Assembly (NCBI GenBank): GCA_937876205.1
Contig: CALEII010000004.1
Span: forward strand, 9,665 to 73,664
Direction of reading: 5' to 3'
DNA from: an uncultured Clostridia bacterium
GTDB taxonomy: Bacteria > Bacillota > Clostridia > Oscillospirales > Acutalibacteraceae
DNA: 64,000 nucleotides
Numbering within the stretch: position 1 is the stretch's first letter; the number at the start of each line of letters is the position of its first letter. This document shows, in pieces, positions 1 to 7,616 of this stretch. The position numbers were made by a program, and so were the translations under genes. The notes under the pieces are model-generated. The model was given only the letters and a program-made list of their open reading frames with translations, did no database searches and was not told the DNA's origin.

Positions 1-212
1 AAGTGTATAACGGCAAAACAGATAAAAAACGCAATGCAAAAGCTATGGAATGGGCTGAAGAAAACAATATGCCCGTAAAGATAAGCGGCAGTGATTTTCA
101 CCGCATAAATCATCTTGCAAAAGGCGGAATAATCACCGAAGAACCCATAAAAACAAACGATGACCTTCTGAGAATTCTCAGAAGCGGAAATTATGAGCTT
201 ATAACAGAATAA
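1..212 (+). CDS. PHP-domain protein, C-terminal fragment
   Basis: Partial gene: the reading frame is open to the left edge and only about 69 C-terminal residues are visible. The residues ISGSDFHRINHL followed by GGIIT resemble the end of PHP (polymerase and histidinol phosphatase) metal-dependent phosphoesterase domains, where a G-S-D-x-H motif supplies metal ligands. A run of the type E-x-Y-N-G-K just inside the edge is also typical of this family. The exact substrate cannot be told from the fragment. A shared terminator hairpin follows, so this is the last gene of its unit. Confidence 0.6.
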   Translation, partial: VYNGKTDKKRNAKAMEWAEENNMPVKISGSDFHRINHLAKGGIITEEPIKTNDDLLRILRSGNYELITE

Positions 213-221
213 CAATAAAAA

Positions 222-256
222 GGAGTCAGCACGCAAAAAACGTACTGACTCTGATT
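222..256. terminator. Bidirectional terminator between convergent genes
   Basis: Inverted repeat AGTCAGCACG / CGTACTGACT (224-233 and 241-250, one mismatch) around an A-rich loop. It lies between the stop of the PHP-type gene and the stop of the minus-strand glycosidase-like gene. Confidence 0.6.
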
Positions 257-266
257 TTCTGTTATC

Positions 267-1550
267 TTAAATTCTGCCCAGATTGCCCAGACCGTTCATC
301 TGAACTTTTTCAAAAAATGTCTTTATTAAGTTGATAACGTTTGCAAATGCCTGTTGAATCTTCTTGAAAAGTGATGTTATAAGGTCATCAGCTTCCTTTG
401 AAACTTCAACGTCAATTGAAGCAACAACCTCACCGTTCATAACATAATTCAGTCTTGTTTTACCTGTTTTTGAGCCGGGCATAAATGTGTTGCCTGAAAT
501 TCTGCCGAGTGATGCATCTTCAAGCTCAAGATAGCCGCCCTCGGGCATATCTGTTCTGTAGCCGTACTTGTCAGCACCGAAAACCTCTAATGAGAAGGGA
601 GTGTTGGGTGCGCAGAATATTTTATCAACAGAGAATGCAACGTGGTCAAACTCACCTGTGGGTTCTGACGTTGTGCAGATCATCAGTGATGTTCCGACCG
701 TTCTTTCAACTGTATAGCTGGGTTTATTTCTCAGTTCGATATCGTTATTTGACTCTCTTTCAGTAAGAACTGTTGTTGAGCCGCCGCCGTCAAGTGCCAT
801 AGCGTTGACACTGCCGAGAGCAATCATAGTCTGAGCAAGCTCAGGATAGCCCATACCGCAGGACTCGGGCTGCTGTCTGCCGTCCGCCATAAAGAAAACA
901 AGCGAACCGTCTGCTCTGATACCTACTGCAGTTCTGGGAGCAAGGACTCCGTCATCAACACCGGTAAATCTGCCGTTGACAACAAGAATTTCCATACCGC
1001 TGACTGCCTCCGCAACATCAGAAAGGTCTGAGTATGCAGGTCTTACGACAGGTGTTCCGTCCTTGAGAATTGCAAAAAACGGAAAACCTTCAGTTTCATT
1101 TTCGACAACACCGCCCATAACAAAAGCACCGGCGAAAGCACCGTTTTCTGTGTTATAACGTCCGCCGTTGATTGCGGCAACAACATTATAACCTGTTTTT
1201 GATTCAAAAGCGTGAGCCTGATCACGGACTGTTGTTCTGACATATTCATCAGTGTCACCGTCAGCATATGTTGCCTTAACAAAAGTGTCAGGGTCATTTA
1301 TGTCAACCTCAAGCACATAACCCTTTATCTGGTTTGAGCTGCTTTTATTGTTAAAAACGACACCTCTCTCCGTGACACCGCCCACAAGTCTGTACATACT
1401 CTGAGATGTAATACGTCTGTCAGTGTAAAGAGATGTTTCATCAATCCACGTGCTCTCGGCGCTGATTAAGGGCATAAACACTGCAACGAGCATAAGGACT
1501 GAGAGAACAATGCTTAATGATTTTTTTGCCGTTAAAAACTTTCTGTCCAT
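267..1550 (-). CDS. Secreted phosphodiester glycosidase (NAGPA-like) domain protein
   Basis: Exported protein of about 427 residues. The start is set at 1550, where AGAAGG sits seven bases ahead of ATG; an upstream in-frame start at 1604 lacks a ribosome site. Residues 1-31 form a signal peptide ending in Ile-Ser-Ala. Residues about 70-290 match the phosphodiester glycosidase family (related to N-acetylglucosamine-1-phosphodiester alpha-N-acetylglucosaminidase, formerly DUF2233), with NGG at 128-130, PRTAVG at 205-210 and the hallmark DGGGST at 254-259. Family members cleave sugar-phosphodiester bonds, for example on exopolysaccharide or glycerophospho-sugars; the substrate here is unknown. 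The C-terminal ~100 residues look like a beta-rich accessory domain ending in an amphipathic tail. It is monocistronic. Confidence 0.8.
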   Translation of the reverse strand: MDRKFLTAKKSLSIVLSVLMLVAVFMPLISAESTWIDETSLYTDRRITSQSMYRLVGGVTERGVVFNNKSSSNQIKGYVLEVDINDPDTFVKATYADGDTDEYVRTTVRDQAHAFESKTGYNVVAAINGGRYNTENGAFAGAFVMGGVVENETEGFPFFAILKDGTPVVRPAYSDLSDVAEAVSGMEILVVNGRFTGVDDGVLAPRTAVGIRADGSLVFFMADGRQQPESCGMGYPELAQTMIALGSVNAMALDGGGSTTVLTERESNNDIELRNKPSYTVERTVGTSLMICTTSEPTGEFDHVAFSVDKIFCAPNTPFSLEVFGADKYGYRTDMPEGGYLELEDASLGRISGNTFMPGSKTGKTRLNYVMNGEVVASIDVEVSKEADDLITSLFKKIQQAFANVINLIKTFFEKVQMNGLGNLGRI

Positions 1551-1575
1551 AACATTACCTTCTTTCTTTATGATT

Positions 1576-1604
1576 ATCATACCAAATATATACAGAAAAA
1601 GCAA
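1576..1604 (-). promoter_or_regulatory. Promoter of the NAGPA-like gene
   Basis: Read on the minus strand: TTGCTT (1604-1599), 17 bases, TATGAT (1581-1576), about 25 bases before the chosen start codon. Confidence 0.45.
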
Positions 1605-1688
1605 TCAGCAAAAAGAAAACAAGGTTACATCCTTTTACAATGTTTGTAAATTTATTATGAATTATTGTACAAAGCAATTGTGAACAGT

Positions 1689-1717
1689 TTGACAAACAAA
1701 TATTGAAAGAGTATAAT
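1689..1717 (+). promoter_or_regulatory. Consensus sigma-A promoter of the DapA-family gene
   Basis: TTGACA (1689-1694), 17-base spacer, TATAAT (1712-1717): a perfect consensus, followed after about 24 bases by the AAAGGA ribosome site of the next gene. This suggests strong constitutive expression. Confidence 0.85.
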
Positions 1718-1756
1718 CATTGCAACAAATATTCATCCCGAAAGGATATGGTATAA

Positions 1757-2662
1757 ATGGCAAAGCCACTCAGAGAAAATCCCACAGGTATTTTTTCACT
1801 TATGCTTACCCCCTACAACGAGGATAAGACAATCGACTGGGCAACCTATGAAGAATACTGCGACTGGCAGGTAGAACAGGGTGTCGAACACCTTTTCGCA
1901 GTATGCGGCAGCTCAGAAATGGCAAATCTCACTCTTGAAGAAAGACTTCAGCTTGCAACTCTCACTGCAAAGCACAAGGGCGACACAACTATCGTTGCAA
2001 CAGCAAATATGGAGCCCTCATGGTTTGCTCAGGTTGAAGAAGTCAAGAGAATGTCTCAGACAGGTGTTGACGGTATCGTCTTCACAACCAAGGGTATGGG
2101 CGGTCACGATGAAGACAGACTCGTTTCTTACATAGGTGAGCTCAAGCAGTACACTGACCTCCCCGTATTTATGTATGAATTCCCCGGTCTTTCACCCCAT
2201 CTTATTTCAGGCAATGCTTACGGCAGACTTGTAAGAGAATGCGGCATTATGGGTATCAAGGACACAACCTGCACAATGGAAGGTATCGGTGCAAAGCTTG
2301 AGCAGAAGGGTGATTCCTGCATTATTCAGGCAAATATGCCCTACCTCTTTGAAGCATACAAGGCAGGTGCAAGAGGCGTTATGGCAACTCCCACAGCTTG
2401 CGGCGGTGCTTTCTTCCAGAGATTCCACGAAGCATTTATGAGCGGTGATATGGCACTCGCTGAACAGAGATTCAACGAAATCACTCTTCTTGACAATGCT
2501 ATCGACTCAGGCTTCAACAACTCAGCAAAATATCTTGTTCAGCTTCAGGGTGTCAAGAATTTCAAGGCTATCAACAGAAGCCCCAACACACTCTCAGGTG
2601 CAAGAATGGAATCAATCAAATCATTCCACAGCTGGTGCGTTGCCAACGGTCTTATGAAATAA
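1757..2662 (+). CDS. Dihydrodipicolinate synthase / N-acetylneuraminate lyase family aldolase
   Basis: TIM-barrel class I aldolase of 301 residues, the usual length of the DapA superfamily. The Schiff-base lysine is Lys168 in GIKDT, and the partner tyrosine is Tyr140 in MYEFP. The N-terminal strand motif is GSSEM (51-55) where true DapA proteins have GTTGE, so the substrate may not be pyruvate plus aspartate semialdehyde; 2-keto-3-deoxy sugar acid aldolases and sialate lyases share the fold. Expressed alone from a perfect promoter and closed by a terminator shared with glycyl-tRNA synthetase. No sialic acid, hydroxyproline or lysine genes flank it, so the pathway is undecided. Confidence 0.85.
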   Translation: MAKPLRENPTGIFSLMLTPYNEDKTIDWATYEEYCDWQVEQGVEHLFAVCGSSEMANLTLEERLQLATLTAKHKGDTTIVATANMEPSWFAQVEEVKRMSQTGVDGIVFTTKGMGGHDEDRLVSYIGELKQYTDLPVFMYEFPGLSPHLISGNAYGRLVRECGIMGIKDTTCTMEGIGAKLEQKGDSCIIQANMPYLFEAYKAGARGVMATPTACGGAFFQRFHEAFMSGDMALAEQRFNEITLLDNAIDSGFNNSAKYLVQLQGVKNFKAINRSPNTLSGARMESIKSFHSWCVANGLMK

Positions 2663-2679
2663 TATTAAACGCAAAAATT

Positions 2680-2718
2680 AAAGCAGATAGTTTTCATCAA
2701 CTATCTGCTTTTTCATTT
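2680..2718. terminator. Bidirectional terminator
   Basis: Perfect 13-bp inverted repeat AAAGCAGATAGTT / AACTATCTGCTTT (2680-2692, 2699-2711) with T-rich flank, between the convergent aldolase and glyS genes. Confidence 0.85.
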
Positions 2719-2727
2719 TAAATCAGA

Positions 2728-4107
2728 TTAAAATTTGATTTTTTCAGCAATGTATGCTTCAAGCTCATCAATGGGAAGTCTAACCTGTTCCATTGTATCT
2801 CTGTCACGGACTGTTACACAGCCGTCTGTTTCACTGTCAAAGTCATATGTGATACAGAAGGGAGTGCCGATTTCATCTTCACGGCGGTATCTCTTACCGA
2901 TTGAGCCTGTTTCATCAAAATCGACCATAAAGCTCTTTGAAAGCTTTTCATAAACCTCAAGAGCCTTGTCTGAAAGCTTCTTTGAAAGAGGAAGAACAGC
3001 TGCCTTATAGGGAGCGATTGCAGGGCTGAGATGAAGAACAACTCTTGTATCATTCTTTTCAGCATCAATAACCTCTTCGTCGTAAGCTTCGCAGAGAAGA
3101 GCAAGAACTGTTCTGTCAAGACCGTATGTTGACTCAATGATAAAGGGAATGTATCTCTCGTTTGTTTCGGGGTCAAGATAATCCATCTTCTGACCGCTGT
3201 ATTCCTGATGTCTTGTGAGGTCGAAGTTTGTTCTGTTGTGAGTGCCGTTGATTTCGCCCCAGCCGAAGGGGAAAAGGAACTCAATGTCACAGGCAGCTTT
3301 TGCGTAGTGAGCAAGCTTTTCGTGGTCATGGAAACGAAGATGGTCGGCAGGAATACCGAGATCCTGATAATACTTCATACCGTAGTTCTTGAAGTAATCA
3401 TAAAGCTCTGTATCTGTGCCTTCCTTACAGAATGTCTGGAACTCCATCTGTTCGAACTCGATTGTTCTGAATGTGAAGTTGCCGGGTGTGATTTCATTTC
3501 TGAAAGCCTTACCTATCTGACCGATGCTGAAGGGAAGCTTTGCTCTCATTGAACGCTGAACATTAAGGTAGTTCACATATTCACCCTGAGCATTTTCGGG
3601 ACGCAGGTAAATAACACTCTTGCTGTTGTTTGTAACACCTCTGAATGTCTGGAACATAAGGTTGAATTCTCTGATATCTGTGAAATTGTGCTTACCGCAG
3701 TTGGGACAGGGGATTGAATGGTCCTTTATGTATTGGAACATTTCTTCTTTAGTCATACCGTCTGCGTGAGCATTCTCGTCAAAATCGTCAATGAGATTGT
3801 CTGCTCTGTGACGCATTTTACATTCCTTGCAGTCAAGAAGAGGGTCTGAGAATGATGCAACGTGACCGCTTGCTTCCCATACTCTGGGGTGCATAAGGAT
3901 ATCAGCATCAACCTCGTAGCTATTCTTTCTTTCCTGAATAAATCTCTTTCTCCATGTATCTTTTACATTATTCTTCAGTCTTGCGCCGAGAGGACCGTAG
4001 TCCCATGTATTGGCAAGACCGCCGTAGATATCACTGCCTGCGAAAATAAAGCCTCTGCCTTTGCAAAGAGCAACAATTTTTTCCATTGTTTTTTCTGTGT
4101 TGAGCAT
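2728..4107 (-). CDS. glyS: Glycyl-tRNA synthetase, alpha2 (single-chain) type
   Basis: Class II aminoacyl-tRNA synthetase of 459 residues that charges tRNA-Gly in the cytosol. The start at 4107 follows GGAGGT by six bases; the upstream in-frame ATG at 4125 is the weaker choice. Visible class II features are the motif 2 region (FRNEITPGNFTFRTIEFEQM), the motif 3 arginine in GLDRTVLALL and the C-terminal anticodon-binding domain from about residue 360. Cys pairs in CKECKMR and CPNCGK form the metal-binding insertion typical of bacterial and eukaryotic-type single-chain GlyRS. It is the dimeric alpha2 form, not the split glyQ/glyS alpha2beta2 form. Monocistronic; the divergent neighbour is the T-box-controlled trpB. 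Confidence 0.97.
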   Translation of the reverse strand: MLNTEKTMEKIVALCKGRGFIFAGSDIYGGLANTWDYGPLGARLKNNVKDTWRKRFIQERKNSYEVDADILMHPRVWEASGHVASFSDPLLDCKECKMRHRADNLIDDFDENAHADGMTKEEMFQYIKDHSIPCPNCGKHNFTDIREFNLMFQTFRGVTNNSKSVIYLRPENAQGEYVNYLNVQRSMRAKLPFSIGQIGKAFRNEITPGNFTFRTIEFEQMEFQTFCKEGTDTELYDYFKNYGMKYYQDLGIPADHLRFHDHEKLAHYAKAACDIEFLFPFGWGEINGTHNRTNFDLTRHQEYSGQKMDYLDPETNERYIPFIIESTYGLDRTVLALLCEAYDEEVIDAEKNDTRVVLHLSPAIAPYKAAVLPLSKKLSDKALEVYEKLSKSFMVDFDETGSIGKRYRREDEIGTPFCITYDFDSETDGCVTVRDRDTMEQVRLPIDELEAYIAEKIKF

Positions 4108-4174
4108 ATTTTTACCTCCAAACATAACAATACAATTTATTATTTTAAAACATTGTTAATGGATTGTCAAGAGC

Positions 4175-4211
4175 AAACAATAATTTATCGCACAGCGATA
4201 AAATGTTGTTT
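4175..4211. repeat. Dispersed palindrome copy A (upstream of trpB promoter)
   Basis: Left arm AAACAATAATTTATCG (4175-4190), five-base loop, right arm CGATAAAATGTTGTTT (4196-4211), which differs from the perfect complement at two positions. It ends six bases before the TTGACA of the trpB promoter. Same element as the copies near 7463, 35800, 39190 and 46429. Confidence 0.8.
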
Positions 4212-4217
4212 CTCTTC

Positions 4218-4246
4218 TTGACAAGTGAAACCAATGGTGATATAAT
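4218..4246 (+). promoter_or_regulatory. Consensus promoter of the T-box/trpB transcript
   Basis: TTGACA (4218-4223), 17 bases, TATAAT (4241-4246). Expected transcript start is near 4253, just before the T-box leader. Confidence 0.9.
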
Positions 4247-4254
4247 CATTTTAA

Positions 4255-4510
4255 TTTAATATCAAACCGTTGATGCGGAGATAAAGGCAGATAAGCCTTC
4301 ACAGAGAGCCCTGTTGCTGAGAAAGGGTAAGAAACATTTGTCAAATGGACCGCTGAGGGTGCAGTCAAATGCTGCAACGTAAGGCATACGTTAGTTGTCG
4401 GAGATATGTCGGTATCTCGCTAAGTGCGCATTTTTGCGAATCAAGGTGGCACCACGGATAAGCTTATTCGTCCTTGACAGAAGATTTTCTGTCGGGGATT
4501 TTTATTTTTC
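4255..4510 (+). promoter_or_regulatory. T-box leader with probable Trp (UGG) specifier
   Basis: tRNA-sensing leader RNA. The T-box sequence AAGGTGGCACCACGG lies at 4443-4457 and would bind the uncharged tRNA acceptor end through its bulge. Antiterminator helix: TCAAGG (4441-4446) with CCTTGA (4472-4477). Competing terminator: about 12 bp, 4471-4482 with 4487-4498, then T-rich DNA. The two helices share 4472-4477, so they exclude each other. Upstream, AGAGAG and GCTGAGA segments match stem I landmarks. A TGG followed by A in AAATGGACC (near 4344) is the likely specifier and agrees with the downstream tryptophan gene. Confidence 0.92.
4471..4509 (+). terminator. Intrinsic terminator of the T-box switch
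   Basis: TCCTTGACAGAA / TTCTGTCGGGGA hairpin (with G-T pairs) followed by TTTTTATTTTT. It forms when tRNA-Trp is charged, stopping transcription before trpB. Confidence 0.88.
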
Positions 4511-4603
4511 GGAGGTTATTTTATGATTCTTCTGACAAAACGATGGCGTAATGCAGACTGATTTTAATTCTATTTTACATTTTTATAAACGGAGGATTTT
4601 ACA

Positions 4604-5824
4604 ATGAATTTCAACGGCGTAGATTTTGATACTTATTTTAACAATTATCCTGATAAAAACGGTTACTTCGGCAAATACGGCGGAGTTTACATTGACGACA
4701 AGCTGAAGGCTGCGATGGCTGAAATCACAGAGGCATATTACTCAATCTGTCAGTCAAGAAAATTCATCGCTGAGCTTCGCAGAATCAGAAAGGAATTCCA
4801 GGGCAGACCCACCCCCGTGACTCATCTTGAAAGACTTTCAGATGCTCTCGGCGGCAAGGTTCAGCTTTATGCAAAGCGTGAGGACCTTAACCATTCAGGT
4901 GCTCACAAGCTCAACCACTGTATGGGTGAAGCACTTCTTGCAAAGTATATGGGCAAGAAGAAGGTTATTGCAGAAACAGGTGCAGGTCAGCACGGTGTTG
5001 CTCTTGCAACTGCAGCTGCTTACTTCGGTCTTGAATGTGACATTTATATGGGCTCTGTTGATATAAAAAAGCAGGCTCCCAACGTTGCAAGAATGAAGAT
5101 TCTGGGCGCAAATGTTGTTGAAGTAACACACGGTCTTCAGACACTCAAGGAAGCTGTTGACGCAGCCTTTGACGCATACAGCAAGGAATATAATGATTCA
5201 ATTTACTGCATCGGCTCAGTTCTCGGCCCTCATCCCTTCCCTATGATGGTACGTGATTTCCAGAGCGTTGTGGGTATTGAAGCAAGAGACCAGTTCATCG
5301 AAATGACAGGTCATCTGCCCAACGCAATCGTTGCCTGTGTGGGCGGCGGCTCAAATGCGGCAGGTCTTTTCGCAGGCTTCCTCAACGACCCCGTTGACAT
5401 TTACGGCATTGAGCCTCTCGGCAGAGGCCCCAAGCTCGGCGACCACGCAGCAAGCCTCAAATACGGCACAGAGGGTATTATGCACGGCTTCAATTCAATT
5501 ATGCTCAAGGATGAAAACGGTGAGCCTGCTCCCGTTTACTCAGTAGCATCAGGCCTTGACTACCCCTCATCAGGCCCCGAGCACGCATTCCTTCAGGAAA
5601 TCGGCAGAGTCAAGTATGATGTAATTGATGACGAAGAAACAATTGATGCTTTCTACAAGCTCAGCCGTCTTGAGGGTATCATTCCCGCTATCGAAAGCTC
5701 ACACGCAGTCGCATACGGTATGAAGCTCGCTCAGAGAATGAACCACGGCTCAGTTCTTATCAATCTCTCAGGCAGAGGCGATAAGGATATGGACTATGTA
5801 ATCGAAAACTTCGGCATCAGATAA
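4604..5824 (+). CDS. trpB: Tryptophan synthase beta chain (TrpB1 type), solitary
   Basis: PLP enzyme of 406 residues that condenses indole with serine to tryptophan. PLP lysine is Lys102 in GAHKLN (canonical HKINN here reads HKLNH), catalytic Glu is Glu124 in ETGAGQHG, and the phosphate loop is GGGSN at 247-251. The COMM-domain motif LGPHPFPMMVRDFQ marks the TrpB1 class, which normally pairs with TrpA. No trpA or other trp gene is adjacent. The T-box leader couples expression to uncharged tRNA-Trp, so a role in tryptophan supply is well supported; salvage of environmental indole is an inference from the missing partners. Downstream lie a weak hairpin (5827-5860) and a strong terminator. Confidence 0.95.
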   Translation: MNFNGVDFDTYFNNYPDKNGYFGKYGGVYIDDKLKAAMAEITEAYYSICQSRKFIAELRRIRKEFQGRPTPVTHLERLSDALGGKVQLYAKREDLNHSGAHKLNHCMGEALLAKYMGKKKVIAETGAGQHGVALATAAAYFGLECDIYMGSVDIKKQAPNVARMKILGANVVEVTHGLQTLKEAVDAAFDAYSKEYNDSIYCIGSVLGPHPFPMMVRDFQSVVGIEARDQFIEMTGHLPNAIVACVGGGSNAAGLFAGFLNDPVDIYGIEPLGRGPKLGDHAASLKYGTEGIMHGFNSIMLKDENGEPAPVYSVASGLDYPSSGPEHAFLQEIGRVKYDVIDDEETIDAFYKLSRLEGIIPAIESSHAVAYGMKLAQRMNHGSVLINLSGRGDKDMDYVIENFGIR

Positions 5825-5889
5825 GAACCGGTATTGCATTTGTGAGTGCAAATGTAGCCGGGCAGTAGACAAACACACTACAACAGAAA

Positions 5890-5930
5890 AGAGAAGATTC
5901 GTCTGTTACAACGAATCTTCTCTTTATTTA
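5890..5930. terminator. Bidirectional terminator
   Basis: 13-bp perfect stem AGAGAAGATTCGT / ACGAATCTTCTCT (5890-5902, 5911-5923) followed by TTATTTATT, between convergent trpB and the GH5 gene. Confidence 0.88.
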
Positions 5931-7442
5931 TTCAAGACCTTCCATATGGTCCATATAGCTGAAGCCTTCACCCTCAAATATAATTTTTACAGTGTGACTG
6001 CCGATGCCTGTTGTGATTTTTACAAGTGATGTTTCATCATCAAGCTTCACAGTTTCATATTCGCCGTCTGTTTCTACAGATTTTATCGGTTTGTGCGCAA
6101 AAATTTCTGTGGGCACTTCAAATTCTTTATCCTGTGAATAGTGAAGAGTGAACGTATTTTCTCTTCTGTCGTGATTATATGAAATGATTTCGCCCGTGAC
6201 AGCTCGGGGGTATGCTCTTTTGAGCACAAGACCGAGAGGTGACTCCATAAGCCCGTTAAAATATGCCCAGTAGGTGTTACTCCATTTGTTTGAGTCAAAC
6301 AGCTGAAGCAGGAATTCAATATGGTGAAGCCATTCCGTACCCTCTGAAAATCCGCCCCATTCACCAACGATAACAGGCATATTCAGATTGTTATCCTGTT
6401 CTTTCTTTCTCTGGTCAAAAATTGATTTTACTCTGCCGCTGTTGGCATATTTGTATGCGGGAGTATCAACCATAAGGTCATATGCGTGAGGAGCAAAAAG
6501 CTGATTGGGGTCTCTTTTTCCGTCAACCTTAATGGGCTCAACTGCACACTGTATACCGAGATTTGAATAATAGCTGTTTTCAATGAAGAGAATCGGGTCC
6601 TTTGAAACCTCACGGATTTCTTTTGCTGTTGCATTGAGGAAAGGCATATACTTTTCTCTGTCAAATTTATTTACAATGGGAGCTGCTCTGTTTACAATTT
6701 CTTTGAAAACATCAGCCTGATACTGGTCAAGCACGTGAACGGCTCTGCCCTTTGTAAGGGCTTCTTTTATCATTTTTGTCTTTCTGATACGCTTGTCTGT
6801 AATTGTCTGCCCTGCAAGAGAAGTAATGAGCTTTATAAAAGTCTTTCCGCCGTCTGAGCCCAGAAAAGGCTCATTCATAACATCATAACCGAAAAGTGCA
6901 GGATGTCCGTCAAGCTTTTCTGCAACGTGCTTCCACATATTTCTGTAGGCAGTCTGAACAAGATAGTTGTCAAGCCAGAAATTATCAAAAGCTCTGTGAA
7001 CAGCCTTGCTTATAAAATAGCTTTCTGCCCATACAAGCTTAGGATTTGTGTACTTGTGTCCGTCAGTGTGACAAGCCCAGTACGGAGCACCGTCACCGGG
7101 GCCGTTATACCAACCTGAATAAAGATCCTGATGCATATCAATATAGGCATAGATACCTGCTTCGTGACACTTGTCAAGTATTTTCTTTATTGCATCAAGA
7201 TATTCGTCGTTGTATTTACCCTTTTCGGGTTCAACTGCTTCCCAGGTGATGCCCAGACGGATAATATTCATACCGAATGACTTGAATTTTTCAAGTCTTC
7301 CGTCAGCCCATTCATATTCAAATTCTCTCTTGCCCGTTTCGGGGTTAAAGCTGCCTTTATCACAGACATTTATGCCGTGAAAAATTCTTTCTCTGCCATA
7401 TTCGTCAATAAGTCTCTTGCCTTCTGTACGGATTCTGTCCAT
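5928..7442 (-). CDS. Glycoside hydrolase family 5, endoglycoceramidase-like, cytosolic
   Basis: GH5 (beta/alpha)8 barrel of 504 residues without signal peptide. The acid/base is Glu191 in DVMNEP and the nucleophile is Glu361 in VIVGEWGG. FHGINVCDKG near the N-terminus and IDMHQDLYSGW (101-111) are typical of the endoglycoceramidase-related GH5 branch, whose secreted relatives cut the sugar-ceramide bond of glycolipids. The C-terminal ~100 residues form the beta-sandwich domain seen in that branch. Being intracellular, it more likely acts on imported glycosides than on membrane glycolipid. Start supported by AAGGAGG nine bases ahead of ATG. Single gene; a degenerate copy of the dispersed palindrome lies 20-55 bases upstream. 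Confidence 0.85.
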   Translation of the reverse strand: MDRIRTEGKRLIDEYGRERIFHGINVCDKGSFNPETGKREFEYEWADGRLEKFKSFGMNIIRLGITWEAVEPEKGKYNDEYLDAIKKILDKCHEAGIYAYIDMHQDLYSGWYNGPGDGAPYWACHTDGHKYTNPKLVWAESYFISKAVHRAFDNFWLDNYLVQTAYRNMWKHVAEKLDGHPALFGYDVMNEPFLGSDGGKTFIKLITSLAGQTITDKRIRKTKMIKEALTKGRAVHVLDQYQADVFKEIVNRAAPIVNKFDREKYMPFLNATAKEIREVSKDPILFIENSYYSNLGIQCAVEPIKVDGKRDPNQLFAPHAYDLMVDTPAYKYANSGRVKSIFDQRKKEQDNNLNMPVIVGEWGGFSEGTEWLHHIEFLLQLFDSNKWSNTYWAYFNGLMESPLGLVLKRAYPRAVTGEIISYNHDRRENTFTLHYSQDKEFEVPTEIFAHKPIKSVETDGEYETVKLDDETSLVKITTGIGSHTVKIIFEGEGFSYMDHMEGLE

Positions 7443-7462
7443 TTAAAATCCTCCTTGATGGG

Positions 7463-7497
7463 AAACAATATTTTATCGTTCCGAAAAACTATTATTT
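7463..7497. repeat. Dispersed palindrome copy E (degenerate)
   Basis: AAACAATATTTTATCG (7463-7478), three-base loop, CGAAAAACTATTATTT (7482-7497). Clearly the same element as at 35800 and 39190 but with several changes. It sits in the 5' region of the minus-strand GH5 gene, next to a minus-strand TATAAT (7505-7500). Confidence 0.6.
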
Positions 7498-7558
7498 ACA
7501 TTATACCATAATATTTTCTCTGTTTCTATACTATGCACATATTTTTTTATAAAACCTA

Positions 7559-7587
7559 TTAACTTTTTTTATTTCTTCTGTTATACT
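7559..7587 (+). promoter_or_regulatory. Probable promoter of rmuC
   Basis: TTAACT (7559-7564), 17 bases, TATACT (7582-7587), about 20 bases before GAGGTG and the start codon. The -35 is weak. Confidence 0.45.
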
Positions 7588-7616
7588 TTAGAAGATAACA
7601 AAGCTGAGGTGTTTTT

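Noticed and set aside
3208..3552. 114-codon open frame antisense to glyS
   Set aside because: Overlaps the conserved synthetase core with no ribosome site or recognisable domain.
5827..5860. Hairpin after trpB as a second riboswitch or terminator
   Set aside because: The stem (around CATTT/AAATG with CCGG ends) is imperfect and has no T tract; the strong terminator at 5890 follows, so no function is claimed.
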